DNA of 64,000 nt from NCBI RefSeq assembly GCF_016625195.1, contig NZ_JACVUP010000012.1, positions 124,001 through 188,000 on the forward strand, read 5' to 3'. A model generated the notes under the pieces. The model saw nothing but the letters and a program-made list of their open reading frames with translations, ran no database searches and was not told the DNA's origin. This document shows positions 21,156-30,155 of the stretch, piece by piece (the first letter of the stretch is position 1; each line of letters opens with the position of its first letter). The position numbers and the translations under genes were made by a program. The stretch comes from Erwinia sp. S63 (GTDB lineage Bacteria > Pseudomonadota > Gammaproteobacteria > Enterobacterales > Enterobacteriaceae).

Positions 21156-21761
21156 TCAAAATAAGCGGTCAATGGCTTGCAGAGCCTGGGGTAATGCGGT
21201 GTCGCGGCTGACGGGATCGTGCGTACCGTCCACGCGGATAAATTCCACATCGGTGATACCGATGTATTCGAGTGCCACGCGGATGTAAGGCGTGAACTGG
21301 TCATCCTGCACAAACGGGCCGTGGGCAAATACGCTGCCGCTGGCGACCACGCTGTACACCTTCTTGCCGCTCACCAGACCGACTTTGGTGCCTTCCGGGG
21401 TAAAGGCGAAGGTGCGTCCGGCGCGGGTGATATGGTCGAACCAGGCTTTCAGCACCGACGGCAAACCGAGGTTCCACATCGGCGACGAGATAACCAGGGT
21501 GTCGCAGGCGAACAGCTGATCCACCATTTTTTCGGAAGTCTGAATGGCAGCACGCTGTGCATCGTTACGATCCTCCGGGCGGGTAAAGAACGCGCCAATG
21601 GTGAAGGCATCCAGATGTGGCAACGGATGCTGCGCCAGATCCAGTACCGTCTCTTCCAGAGCATGATGCTGGGCGTGAAGTTTCTCCACCAAACGCGCCG
21701 AGGCGCTACGTGAGGCCGATCCGGCCAGATCCGGGCTGACCTGAATATGCAGCAGTTTCAT
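21156..21761 (-). CDS. FMN-dependent NAD(P)H:quinone oxidoreductase (AzoR-like)
   Basis: 201-residue flavodoxin-fold oxidoreductase of the AzoR/acyl-carrier phosphodiesterase-like family, which reduces quinones and azo compounds using NADH. The first strand MKLLHIQVSP, the loop SRSASARL that contacts FMN phosphate, and SPMWNLGLPSVLKAWFDHI near residue 95 are characteristic. First gene of a two-gene minus-strand unit with the AhpD-like gene; divergent from the MocR-type regulator gene at 21903, which is its likely regulator by position. Confidence 0.85.
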   Translation of the reverse strand: MKLLHIQVSPDLAGSASRSASARLVEKLHAQHHALEETVLDLAQHPLPHLDAFTIGAFFTRPEDRNDAQRAAIQTSEKMVDQLFACDTLVISSPMWNLGLPSVLKAWFDHITRAGRTFAFTPEGTKVGLVSGKKVYSVVASGSVFAHGPFVQDDQFTPYIRVALEYIGITDVEFIRVDGTHDPVSRDTALPQALQAIDRLF

Positions 21762-21902
21762 GAATTTTCCTTAACGAGATAGCGCGTTGAATGGGTGCAT
21801 CTTAAACTTCTATGTCTGAGGGAAAAGGGTCAAAATGGGTTAAAACAGGTAGGACATTACGCATCGCACTTATTGCGGCATTGGAATGAGCGAGAGATAA
21901 AC

Positions 21903-23279
21903 GTGGGCTACAAAGAAATCTACATTCGTTATCGCCAGCAGATCCTGGAAGGGCGCTTAAAGCCGGGCGATCGGGTGCCCGCGATCCGCGTGTTAGCCAG
22001 TGAACTGCAGGTTGCGCGTAAAACGGTGGAGGCGGCCTACGCGATCCTGATCGGAGAAGGGTACTTTGTCAGCGAGGGGGCGAAGGGCACGCGCGTGAAC
22101 CCTGCGCTCAATCCTGGCGAAGCCGCGGATATCTTCACTGCGCCGCCTTCCACGCGGCTGGAACATCCGGTGATTGAAAGCAAAGGCGAGCTGCGACTGG
22201 GCATTCCCGCGCTGGATGAATTTCCGCACAAGAAGTGGCTGCTGATCTCCGGAAAGGCGGCGCGAACGTTGCGGCCCGATGAGATGATCATGCCCGCCAT
22301 CATGGGCTACCAGCCATTGCGTGAGGCGATTGCCAGCTACCTCAATATTTCGCGCGGGCTTAACTGCCAACCGGAGCAGATCTTTATCACCACCGGCTAT
22401 CGCGCCAATCTGCGGCTGATCCTTTCAGTACTGGCCCATCCTCACGACAAAGTCTTGTTCGAAGATCCTGGCTATTTCTTTGGCCAGAAACTGCTAAAGC
22501 GCATCGCACCGAATCTGCATTATGTACCGGTGGATCGTGAAGGTCTCGACGTGGATTTCCTCCGGCGTTATCACTCAGACGCGCGCTTTGCGGTGGTGAC
22601 ACCAACGCATCAGAGCCCGCTGGCGGTGACGCTATCGCTGCCCCGTAAGCATCAATTGCTGGAGTGGGCACAGCAAAATAGCAGCTGGATTATTGAGGAT
22701 GATTACGACGGCGAGTTTCACTACACGCGCAAAGTGATTCCCGCGCTGAAGAGCCTGGATGTGCACGATCGGGTGATCTACACCGGCACCTTTAGTAAAA
22801 CCATGATGCCTGCGATGCGCGTGGGTTATCTGGTGATGCCGCAACAGACCATCGAACGCTTCCGCGAGCTGGGTGAAATCCTCGAAACCGGTATGCCGTT
22901 GTTACCGCAGAAAATCCTCGCGCAGTTCCTGAGTGAAGGGCATTTCTATCGCCATATTAAGAAGATGCGCATTCTCTACCAGCAGCGCCGCCGCATGATG
23001 CTGGATGCGCTACAACACTGTTTCCCGCAGCTGTTTGAATTTGAACTTACTGACGGCGGCATGCATATCGTCGCCTTCCTGCGGCGGGGTATTCAGGATG
23101 TGGCGCTGGCGGAGATCTGGCAGCGTCATCAGCTGCGGGTGTTAGCGCTTTCTGGCTGGTATACGCAAACCCAGAAACGCTACGGGCTGGTGATTGGCTA
23201 CACCAATATTCAGTCGTTTGAGCAGGCGGTGGATGTGCTGGACAGGGTTGTAGAAGAAACCAAAATGTTGATGAGTTGA
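21903..23279 (+). CDS. MocR/PdxR-type GntR transcriptional regulator
   Basis: 458-residue fusion of an N-terminal GntR winged helix (IYIRYRQQILEGRLKPGDRV, ARKTVEAAY) and a C-terminal fold-type I aminotransferase-like domain that usually binds pyridoxal phosphate. The PLP-lysine region is YTGTFSKTMMPAMRVGY near residue 300, preceded by IIEDDYDGEF. GTG 21903 is preferred over an upstream GTG at 21795 because the helix-turn-helix domain starts at once and GAGAG precedes it. Divergent orientation to the AzoR/AhpD-like pair suggests it controls that pair; the effector is unknown. Confidence 0.85.
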   Translation: MGYKEIYIRYRQQILEGRLKPGDRVPAIRVLASELQVARKTVEAAYAILIGEGYFVSEGAKGTRVNPALNPGEAADIFTAPPSTRLEHPVIESKGELRLGIPALDEFPHKKWLLISGKAARTLRPDEMIMPAIMGYQPLREAIASYLNISRGLNCQPEQIFITTGYRANLRLILSVLAHPHDKVLFEDPGYFFGQKLLKRIAPNLHYVPVDREGLDVDFLRRYHSDARFAVVTPTHQSPLAVTLSLPRKHQLLEWAQQNSSWIIEDDYDGEFHYTRKVIPALKSLDVHDRVIYTGTFSKTMMPAMRVGYLVMPQQTIERFRELGEILETGMPLLPQKILAQFLSEGHFYRHIKKMRILYQQRRRMMLDALQHCFPQLFEFELTDGGMHIVAFLRRGIQDVALAEIWQRHQLRVLALSGWYTQTQKRYGLVIGYTNIQSFEQAVDVLDRVVEETKMLMS

Positions 23280-23300
23280 TTGGCTGATGGATTAATGGCC

Positions 23301-23327
23301 CGTAGCGGGGCAATTTATTGCGCTCCC
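23301..23327. repeat. Possible REP-like palindromic element
   Basis: CGTAGCGGGGCAATTTATTG followed by CGCTCCC forms an imperfect palindrome in an intergenic gap, the look of enterobacterial REP/BIME units. Only this copy is seen in the window, so the repeat status is unproven. Confidence 0.3.
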
Positions 23328-23338
23328 TATCAATACTA

Positions 23339-23370
23339 AATAAGACGCGAGGGACAGCTCGCGTCTTATT
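23339..23370. terminator. Perfect 13-base inverted repeat between convergent genes
   Basis: AATAAGACGCGAG and its complement around the loop GGACAG, between the MocR-type gene and yjjA. The position suggests a bidirectional terminator; the closing A/T-rich base pairs could supply weak A and T tracts. Confidence 0.5.
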
Positions 23371-23493
23371 CATGGTCACTTCACCCATCATCATGCTGGT
23401 TGCAGAACGGAGGCGATCGAGAGAAACCCGATGTGTTTCGATGCGGGGGAAAGAAAGCCGCCAATGCACCTGCAACCCGAAGTAGGGCGGGAA

Positions 23494-24006
23494 TTACATG
23501 CCGATGTATTTCTTGCCTTGCTTCAGCACTACGTCACAGGCCTTGGTCTTCACTTTCTCACCCATCGGCGAGTTACTCAGGCTCTGCAGATTCAGCTGCT
23601 GGCCGTTGCCGGTGTTCAGCAAACCTTGCAGACCCTGCTGGTAATCGGTTTTCTGCTCTTGCGAGGCAGGGCTGCTCAAGCCGAGCTTGCTCAGTACCTG
23701 ATCCTTGACCGATGAGACGTTGTTATCCACCACGTTATGCTGCACGCAGTAGGACATCACGCCTGCGGCGTTGGTCATGCTGTTAGAGCTAACCGCTTTG
23801 TCACCGCCATTCAATAAACCGCTCAGCGAAGAGAGCGACAGACCGCCGTTCTGCGTGCTGCTGGTGGTAGAGCCGCTGTTTTGCTGAGACAGCTGTGATG
23901 CCGCGCTGCTCAACTGATCCTGCCAACTCGCTGCCGATGCACTTCCTGCCGTCAGTGCCGCCGCGATACCCAATCCCAAAATGATGCGTTGTGTTGCTTT
24001 GTTCAT
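23494..24006 (-). CDS. yjjA: DUF2501 periplasmic protein (YjjA-like)
   Basis: 170-residue exported protein of the DUF2501 family. The signal peptide ends ASA near residue 25. The mature protein is rich in Ser, Gln and Asn, and carries two Cys (YCVQHNVV and KACDVVLKQG) that could form a disulphide. Homologous to E. coli YjjA, function unknown (reported as glycoprotein/receptor-like, not established). Good RBS (AGAGG) upstream of ATG 24006. Confidence 0.85.
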   Translation of the reverse strand: MNKATQRIILGLGIAAALTAGSASAASWQDQLSSAASQLSQQNSGSTTSSTQNGGLSLSSLSGLLNGGDKAVSSNSMTNAAGVMSYCVQHNVVDNNVSSVKDQVLSKLGLSSPASQEQKTDYQQGLQGLLNTGNGQQLNLQSLSNSPMGEKVKTKACDVVLKQGKKYIGM

Positions 24007-24216
24007 CTCAACCTCTTTGTTTTATACATCTGACGCTGTCAGTTTTGGTTAAGAGAGGCGTAAGCACGGAAAGTTCCGAAGTGGCGGTAGTTTGGGAATG
24101 TTCTGGAATCTGCACAGGAAAGCGCCGAAAGGGCACTCGTGCTGCCGGGTTTGCGCCTGATAAGCGGCGAAGTGCTGGTTTTTTCAACGCTTAGCGCACA
24201 CCCCTGTCGATTAGTG

Positions 24217-24244
24217 TTGCGCACTCTGCGTGTAACGGTATAAT
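24217..24244 (+). promoter_or_regulatory. leuX promoter
   Basis: TTGCGC (24217-24222), 16-base spacer, perfect TATAAT (24239-24244), with transcription expected about 20 bases before the mature tRNA. The strong -10 fits a stable-RNA promoter. Confidence 0.8.
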
Positions 24245-24272
24245 CGCCAACGTTTTCCGCATCCTCTTCAGT

Positions 24273-24357
24273 GCCGAAGTGGCGAAATCGGTAGACGCAG
24301 TTGATTCAAAATCAACCGTAGAGATACATGTCGGTTCGAGTCCGACCTTCGGCACCA
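24273..24357 (+). tRNA. leuX: tRNA-Leu (anticodon CAA)
   Basis: 85-nucleotide class II tRNA decoding UUG. Acceptor arm GCCGAAG (24273-24279) pairs with CTTCGGC (24347-24353); discriminator A and encoded CCA end at 24357. The anticodon stem GTTGA/TCAAC encloses TTCAAAA with CAA at 24307-24309; the T loop TTCGAGT is intact. Nearly identical to E. coli leuX, whose 3' end is a well-known integration site for genomic islands. Here the flagellar locus begins about 1.1 kb downstream. Confidence 0.98.
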
Positions 24358-24376
24358 TCGATTGATGCAAAATTAA

Positions 24377-24399
24377 GTCGCTTACGAGCGGCTTTTTTT
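24377..24399 (+). terminator. Rho-independent terminator of leuX
   Basis: GTCGCT, loop TACG, AGCGGC (one G-U pair), followed by seven T residues, 20 bases after the tRNA. Confidence 0.85.
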
Positions 24400-24593
24400 G
24401 TGCCTGAAATTCAGTAATCCACACTCCCTCTAAAAGAAAAAATCTTCAATAATCCTGTAACGAAAACATATAACTCAATGTTTTTATTGTTAATTTGTGA
24501 TGGAAGGTATGAGCCTTAAACAGTAATATCTGACACTACGTTGCCGTGTTGTGGGGGTAGCGAGCCTATTTACCAGCAAACGGGTAATGAACA

Positions 24594-25154
24594 GTGGCAA
24601 AGTATCAGATTGAATCAATTCAGAGCTGGCCAGCTTTTGAATATGACGGAAAATTGCATTCTCTTGCGCATCTCAACGCACATGAAATGACCTTTCAAGG
24701 CATTAATCACACCTATACCTTTGTGGTGACGTATGGCCTACATTGTTTTGCAAAAGAGGGTACGCCCTACAATATCCCAGTCTCTTACGAAGATGGGCGA
24801 GAAAAAATCACCGTATGTTTGGAGCGCTATCTGGCCTCAAAACATATCAGGCACATATTGACCAACCTGCCTTCCATGCGTGTGTATCACACCGTGGCTG
24901 AAAAATTTTTCACACTAGATATGATGAATAGCGCGACTGGCCTTATAGAGCCTTACAAGATATGCATCGCCTTCTACAAAGAAAAACGGTTGTTACGCAT
25001 GCACATTCTCTCCGCTTTTTTTGCCCGCACCGGCCCCGGTTCGTCTGGCGAATCAATTCCAAACAAATCATTAAGCATCTTTAAAATTGCGATGGATACG
25101 GCAAAAAGTCCACGAAGTAAAACGGGACCGAAAGAGGCGAGAAATAGATTTTAA
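24594..25154 (+). CDS. Hypothetical protein next to leuX
   Basis: 186-residue protein (GTG start at 24594) that I cannot name. It has no signal or membrane segment. The central part, HCFAKE ... LERYLASKHI ... VYHTVAEKFFTLDM ... YKICIAFYKEK, has the spacing pattern of a small uncharacterised family often seen on phages and islands. The C-terminal 35 residues are basic (SPRSKTGPKEARNRF). No good ribosome-binding site is seen, and its base composition is lower in GC than the backbone. It may be island cargo or a leftover; the start is uncertain. Confidence 0.6.
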   Translation: MAKYQIESIQSWPAFEYDGKLHSLAHLNAHEMTFQGINHTYTFVVTYGLHCFAKEGTPYNIPVSYEDGREKITVCLERYLASKHIRHILTNLPSMRVYHTVAEKFFTLDMMNSATGLIEPYKICIAFYKEKRLLRMHILSAFFARTGPGSSGESIPNKSLSIFKIAMDTAKSPRSKTGPKEARNRF

Positions 25155-25184
25155 AACTGAATTTTTCTGGACTGAGAAAGCAGC

Positions 25185-25202
25185 GACCCCCTTACGGGGG
25201 TC
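25185..25202. terminator. Hairpin after the hypothetical gene
   Basis: GACCCCC, loop TTAC, GGGGGTC, 31 bases past the stop of the 24594 gene. No T-run follows on either strand, so this is a possible but weak terminator. Confidence 0.4.
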
Positions 25203-25449
25203 TCAGCTACCTTGAGGCAGGTCAGGACACTTTATCGTCATGGACGAACCTGTTACCAGGAAGTGGGATGCGATTTTGTTGCCAAAATCCCTGTAACCAT
25301 CCGAAGTTCAAATAATACCCGGCAAGCCTTAGATTTGCAATTGCAGGGCAGATACAACAGTGCTTTGACCTCACACTTATGGATGAAGAGACCACGAGAA
25401 TCTCATCCCACCTTCTCAGATGATTTTACTCAGACAGTTAGCATCGATT
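25203..25449. other. Spacer between island-edge gene and flhE with no recognised gene
   Basis: About 250 bases in which I see no convincing gene on either strand. One open frame (25212-25670, plus) runs through it into antisense of flhE and has no recognisable domain; it is most likely spurious or a decayed remnant. Confidence 0.5.
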
Positions 25450-25857
25450 TCACCGCACCCAATACCCCACCGTCACCTGATTACTTAACACCGTTACCAC
25501 TGGTGCTATCGTGCCGCGCACCGCTGAAAAATACTCAAACCACAACGGTCCGCCAGCCGGAAAGCCGTGCGGCAGTGCCATCTCTCCGCGCAATCCCGGC
25601 AGCTTCACGCAGCGACCGCCACCGCAGACCTGTACCTGAAACCCCATGGGTACGGGCCCGTCGACAGTGATACGCCATGCCAGATGCCTGGCCATCGCGC
25701 CCGCAGGAGGTGGTACGGCGGGTTGTACCGGACGGCCTTTAAACACTTGTTTACCCTGAGTGATCACGCCGCCAAAGCTCTGGCTGCTCCATGAACCTTC
25801 CGCAGCCAGCGCCAGCGGCGAGATTAATAGCAGCCCAACCCACATCCAGCTCCGCAT
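25450..25857 (-). CDS. flhE: Flagellar protein FlhE
   Basis: Periplasmic protein of 135 residues linked in Salmonella to proton leakage control and correct flagellar export. Signal peptide ends near LALA; mature part EGSWSSQSFGGV with the later motif CGGGRCVKLPG, corresponding to the conserved disulphide region of the family, and ending SNQVTVGYWVR. The start is the ATG (25857) that overlaps the flhA stop (TGATG), giving translational coupling. Last gene of the minus-strand operon. Confidence 0.88.
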   Translation of the reverse strand: MRSWMWVGLLLISPLALAAEGSWSSQSFGGVITQGKQVFKGRPVQPAVPPPAGAMARHLAWRITVDGPVPMGFQVQVCGGGRCVKLPGLRGEMALPHGFPAGGPLWFEYFSAVRGTIAPVVTVLSNQVTVGYWVR

Positions 25858-27944
25858 CAGCTTTTCCCCCCAATAAGCCACGTCATCCGCACGTTGCGCT
25901 GGCTGCTGATCTCCTGGCTTGAGAGCACCGCCATCTGCGGGAACATGCGGCGCAGATAGCGCGACAGCATCAGGCGCAGCGCCGGATTCACCAGCAGCAC
26001 CGGCGGCGCACCTAATCCTTCCTGATGCATCAGCGCTTGTTCGGTCTGCTTCATCAGGCTCTCGGCAATGCCCGGCTCAATGGCGCTGCCGCTTTGCGTG
26101 GCCTGTACCAGCAGCTGTTCCAGTGACACATCCAGCCCAATGACCTGAATGTCCTCCTCGCCGGGGAACCACTGCTGTGTAATGGCGCGCGCCAGACGTG
26201 CTCGCACGCGGGCAGTAAGTTCATCGGCATCGCTGCTGGCCGTGGCAAACTCCGCCAGCGTATCGATAATGGTGCGCATATCGCGGATCGGCACGCGCTC
26301 TGCCAACAGGTTCTGCAACACCTTGTGCAGCAAGGTCAGGCTGATGACGGCGGGGATCAGATCCTCCACCAGTTTCGGGGCATGTTTGCTGAGCTGATCC
26401 AGCAACTGCTGCGCTTCCTGACGGCCAAATAGCTCTTCGGTATGGGTCGAGATCAGATGATTAAGATGGGTGGCGACCACGGAACTTGGGTCGACCACGG
26501 TATAGCCCAGCGTTTGCGCCAGTTCGCGCTGCACCTCGTCGATCCACAACGCGGGCAATCCAAAGGTGGGCTCGATGCACGGCGTGCCGGGAATCTCACC
26601 TTCGGCGCAGCCGGGATCGATCGCCATCCAGCGGTCGGGCTGGATCTCGCCGTGGCCGATCTCAACGCCTTTGAGCAAAATGCGATAGCGAGTTGGCGGC
26701 AAATCAAGGTTGTCACGGATATGCACTGCAGGGGGTAAGAAGCCCATCTGCTGGGCGAATTTTTTACGGATACCGCGCACGCGCGTCAGCAACTGGCCTT
26801 GCTGCTCGTGATCGACCATCGGGATCAGGCGATAACCGACTTCCAGTCCAAGCTCATCTTCCAGCTGAACATCAGCCCAGCTCGCTTCGTTGACCTGCGC
26901 AGCCTCGCTTTCTGCACGTGTCGCGGGCGAAGCACCCACTGCCGGTTGCTGCAGGGCGCGGCCGCGCAGCCACCAGGCTAAGCCGAGCAACAGGGCAGTA
27001 AACAGCAGGAAAACCATGTTCGGCATGCCGGGAATCAGCCCGAGCAAGCCGATCACCACAGCGGCCAGCGTCAGCACGCGCGGAGAGGTAAACAGCTGGC
27101 CCACCATCTGCTCGCCCACATCCTGATCGTTGACAACCCGTGTCACCACAACGCCCGCTGCGGTGGAGATCACCAGTCCTGGAATCTGTGCCACCAGGCC
27201 ATCGCCAATGGTCAACAGCGTATAAGTCTCACCCGCCACGCCCATAGTCATGTCATGCTGCATTACGCCGATGATCAGGCCGCCAATAATGTTGATCGCC
27301 ATGATCATCAGTCCGGCAATCGCATCGCCGCGCACAAATTTACTGGCACCGTCCATTGAGCCGTAAAAGTCCGCTTCCTGTGTCACCTCTTTGCGACGGC
27401 GCTTGGCTTCGTCTTCGCCGATCAAACCAGCGTTAAGATCGGCGTCGATCGCCATCTGTTTGCCGGGCATGCCATCCAGTGTGAAACGCGCACCGACTTC
27501 AGCGATACGTCCCGCACCTTTGGTAATCACCATAAAGTTAATAATAATCAATATGATAAAAACGATAATGCCAATGGCGAAATTGCCGCCCACCAGGAAA
27601 TGACCAAAGGCTTCGACCACCTGGCCGGCCGCATCTGAGCCGGTGTGGCCTTGCATCAGAATCACGCGCGTCGAGGCAACATTCAGCGCCAGGCGCAGCA
27701 GGGTGGAGAACAGCAGCACAGTGGGAAACGCCGAGAACTCCAGCGTCTTCTGCGTAAACATCGCCACCAGCAGGATCATGATCGACAGTACGATATTGAA
27801 GGTAAACAGCAGATCCAGCACGAAGGTCGGCAGCGGCAGGATCATCATCGCTAGGATGGTCATGATCAACACCGGCCCGGCCAGCACCTGCCACTGTGTC
27901 TCTTTCAGGGTCGGCAAACGTAATTTTGTGGCGATATTAGCCAT
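25857..27944 (-). CDS. flhA: Flagellar export gate protein FlhA
   Basis: Inner-membrane export-gate subunit; its cytoplasmic domain forms the nonameric ring that docks chaperone-substrate complexes. About 695 residues, family length. Eight or so membrane segments lie in the first 310 residues, with the FHIPEP-family block GAGRIAEVGARF and LDGMPGKQMAIDADLNAG near residue 150. The C-terminal half is the soluble docking domain. Start MANIATKLRLP (ATG 27944) overlaps the end of flhB by eight bases. Confidence 0.97.
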   Translation of the reverse strand: MANIATKLRLPTLKETQWQVLAGPVLIMTILAMMILPLPTFVLDLLFTFNIVLSIMILLVAMFTQKTLEFSAFPTVLLFSTLLRLALNVASTRVILMQGHTGSDAAGQVVEAFGHFLVGGNFAIGIIVFIILIIINFMVITKGAGRIAEVGARFTLDGMPGKQMAIDADLNAGLIGEDEAKRRRKEVTQEADFYGSMDGASKFVRGDAIAGLMIMAINIIGGLIIGVMQHDMTMGVAGETYTLLTIGDGLVAQIPGLVISTAAGVVVTRVVNDQDVGEQMVGQLFTSPRVLTLAAVVIGLLGLIPGMPNMVFLLFTALLLGLAWWLRGRALQQPAVGASPATRAESEAAQVNEASWADVQLEDELGLEVGYRLIPMVDHEQQGQLLTRVRGIRKKFAQQMGFLPPAVHIRDNLDLPPTRYRILLKGVEIGHGEIQPDRWMAIDPGCAEGEIPGTPCIEPTFGLPALWIDEVQRELAQTLGYTVVDPSSVVATHLNHLISTHTEELFGRQEAQQLLDQLSKHAPKLVEDLIPAVISLTLLHKVLQNLLAERVPIRDMRTIIDTLAEFATASSDADELTARVRARLARAITQQWFPGEEDIQVIGLDVSLEQLLVQATQSGSAIEPGIAESLMKQTEQALMHQEGLGAPPVLLVNPALRLMLSRYLRRMFPQMAVLSSQEISSQRNVRMTWLIGGKS

Positions 27945-29088
27945 CACTCTCACTCTCTTGGGCAAAATCCAGTTTTGCCGGGACCGGCAAATTCATCGGG
28001 CGTGACGGTGGGTTGCCGTAGCCTTCGCGCCAGCGGCGCAGGCCGTAAACCCACGCCAGCACTTCCGCCACGGCGTTATACAGTTCGGTTGGCACGGGGG
28101 CGCCGGTCTCGCAATGGCGATACAAGGCGCGTGTCAGCGGTGGAGCATCCAGCATCGGGATGCGGTTCTCAGCGGCGAGTTCGCGGATGCGCAGGGCAAT
28201 CAGGCCGCTGCCTTTCGCCACCACCACCGGCGCGCCCATGCTGCCTTCCTGATATTTGAGCGCCACCGAGTAGTGCGTTGGGTTATTCACCACCACATCG
28301 GCGTCAGGCACGGCAGCCATTTGTCGTTGCTGCGCCATCTGGCGCTGCAACTGGCGAATACGGCCTTTCAGCAGCGGATCGCCTTCCTGTTTTTTGAATT
28401 CATCTTTCACGTCCTGACGGCTCATACTCAGCTTTTTCCAGTTGCTCCACAGCTGATACACCACATCGAAAATCACCATCGGGATCAGCGACAGGATGAT
28501 GATCAGCATGCACAGCATCAGTAACTGACTGATATCGTTAAGCGCCATGTTGAGGGGTTCAAACATCAACGCGATCAACCGGCTTTTATTCAGCATCAGG
28601 AACAGACCGCCGCCGATCGCCGCCAGCAAGACTTTGAGAATCGCTTTCACCATCTCGGACAGCATCTGTGAAGAGAACAGGCGTTTGAGGCCCGACAGCG
28701 GGTTGAGCTTTTTGGGATTGAACTTGATCGCCTTGCCGCTGAGGTTGAGGCCACCGATGATCGCCGGTGCCGTCAGCGCGGTGAGATACAACCCACCGAC
28801 CAGTGGCAACAGCGCCAGCATGGCGATCCCCAGTAAGGATGCGGCCTGATCCAGCATATGCTGCGGGTCGCGCACCAACAGGCGATCAAACGCCAGTCCG
28901 TTGTGCATCAACTGCTGCAACTGACGCGCCAGCTGGCTGCCGCCGATCGCCATCAATCCCCAACCCACCAACAACATGGCCAGCGTGGTCAGCTCACGCG
29001 ATCGCGGAACCTGTCCCTCTTCCCGTGACTTTTTAATGCGTTCGGGGGTGGGATCCTCGGTCTTCTCGTTGTCGCTCTCTTCAGCCAT
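27937..29088 (-). CDS. flhB: Flagellar export switch protein FlhB
   Basis: Export-apparatus protein of 383 residues that switches specificity from rod/hook to filament substrates after self-cleavage. The autocleavage motif NPTH is intact at residues 269-272. The acidic-basic N-terminus (SDNEKTEDPTPERIKKSREEG) precedes four membrane segments. Immediately upstream of flhA and six bases downstream of cheZ, as in the enterobacterial che-flh arrangement. Confidence 0.97.
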   Translation of the reverse strand: MAEESDNEKTEDPTPERIKKSREEGQVPRSRELTTLAMLLVGWGLMAIGGSQLARQLQQLMHNGLAFDRLLVRDPQHMLDQAASLLGIAMLALLPLVGGLYLTALTAPAIIGGLNLSGKAIKFNPKKLNPLSGLKRLFSSQMLSEMVKAILKVLLAAIGGGLFLMLNKSRLIALMFEPLNMALNDISQLLMLCMLIIILSLIPMVIFDVVYQLWSNWKKLSMSRQDVKDEFKKQEGDPLLKGRIRQLQRQMAQQRQMAAVPDADVVVNNPTHYSVALKYQEGSMGAPVVVAKGSGLIALRIRELAAENRIPMLDAPPLTRALYRHCETGAPVPTELYNAVAEVLAWVYGLRRWREGYGNPPSRPMNLPVPAKLDFAQESESDG

Positions 29089-29094
29089 GACGCA

Positions 29095-29733
29095 TCAAAA
29101 ACCCAGCGAGTCCAGCAGATCGTCCACCTGCTCTTGTGAAGCGGCGATCCCCTGAGCATGGGGATCGACTTGCGGCCCGTTCTTCAACTGCACTTCGCTC
29201 GGATCCTCTGGCGCATCACGATCGCCCATATTCTCGACCAGCACGCTGATCAGCTCGCGCTCCACGGTATCGATCACCTGCATCAGGCTGTTCAGCACCT
29301 GGCCGGTGAGATCCTGAAAATCCTGCGCCATCATGATCTCGGTGAGCTGGCCGTTGGTCTGTTGGGTTAAATCAGGCACCTTTTGCAGATAGGCGCGGGT
29401 GTCGTGCACCAGCTCGCGTGCCTGATCCAGCGGTTGCGGATCGGCAAACCAGCGATCCCAGCGATCGCTCAGTGCGCTGGCGTCATCGCTCAAAGCCAGC
29501 TGCAACGGGCGCGCGGCTTCGACGCTGGTCAGTGCGCGATCGGCCGCCTGCGAGGTTTTACTCACCACGTAACGCAGGCGGTCACGCGTATTGGGAAACG
29601 CATCGGCCACCTCGAAGATGGTCTGCTCCAGCCCCAGATTGGCCATGCTGTTGCGCAGCAGGCGCGTGAGCTGCCCAATGCGTATAAACAGATCTTTCGG
29701 GTTTTCACTCGGCATATCCGTGGGTGAGTTCAT
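29095..29733 (-). CDS. cheZ: Chemotaxis phosphatase CheZ
   Basis: 212-residue cytoplasmic phosphatase that dephosphorylates CheY-P. The catalytic region MAQDFQDLTGQVLNSLM (with the key Gln near residue 147) and the C-terminal CheY-binding helix QVDDLLDSLGF are both intact. Lies six bases after cheY in the minus-strand operon. Confidence 0.95.
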   Translation of the reverse strand: MNSPTDMPSENPKDLFIRIGQLTRLLRNSMANLGLEQTIFEVADAFPNTRDRLRYVVSKTSQAADRALTSVEAARPLQLALSDDASALSDRWDRWFADPQPLDQARELVHDTRAYLQKVPDLTQQTNGQLTEIMMAQDFQDLTGQVLNSLMQVIDTVERELISVLVENMGDRDAPEDPSEVQLKNGPQVDPHAQGIAASQEQVDDLLDSLGF

Positions 29734-29738
29734 GCTGA

Positions 29739-30125
29739 TTACCCCAGCTTTTCAAAGATTTTGCCGAGCTTCTCTTCCAGCGTGGCAGCCGTGAAGGGCT
29801 TGACGATATAGCCGTTCGCGCCCGCCTGTGCGGCGGCAATGATGTTCTCGCGCTTGGCTTCGGCCGTGACCATCAGCACCGGTAGTTTGGCCATGGCGGC
29901 ATCGCTGCGAATGGCCTTCAATAGTTCCAGCCCGTCGAGATTGGGCATGTTCCAGTCGCTGACCACAAAATCGAATTCGGCGGCACGCAGCTTGTTCAGC
30001 GCATCCTGACCATCCTCCGCCTCTTCAATATTTTGATAGCCAAGGTCTTGCAGCAGGTTACGCACGATGCGTCGCATAGTGGCAAAGTCATCTACCACCA
30101 GAAAACGCAGGTTTTTATCTGACAT
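29739..30125 (-). CDS. cheY: Chemotaxis response regulator CheY
   Basis: 128-residue single-domain receiver that, when phosphorylated, binds FliM and FliN to change motor direction. The acidic pocket (VDDF at 11-14), phosphoacceptor Asp57 (SDWNMP), Thr87 region (VTAEAK) and Lys109 ([12 protein letters not shown]) are all present. Confidence 0.97.
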   Translation of the reverse strand: MSDKNLRFLVVDDFATMRRIVRNLLQDLGYQNIEEAEDGQDALNKLRAAEFDFVVSDWNMPNLDGLELLKAIRSDAAMAKLPVLMVTAEAKRENIIAAAQAGANGYIVKPFTAATLEEKLGKIFEKLG

Positions 30126-30155
30126 CTCAATGTTCTCCTGAACCGGTTAATCCAT

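Noticed and set aside
24060-24100. CCGAAGTGGCG near 24080 resembles the 5' end of leuX
   Set aside because: Only about 11 bases match, it is not the 3' end used for attachment sites, and no tRNA fold is possible; likely chance.
25212-25670. 152-codon plus-strand open frame between the hypothetical gene and flhE
   Set aside because: Its second half is antisense to flhE, it has no recognisable domain, and no clear ribosome-binding site; treated as spurious.
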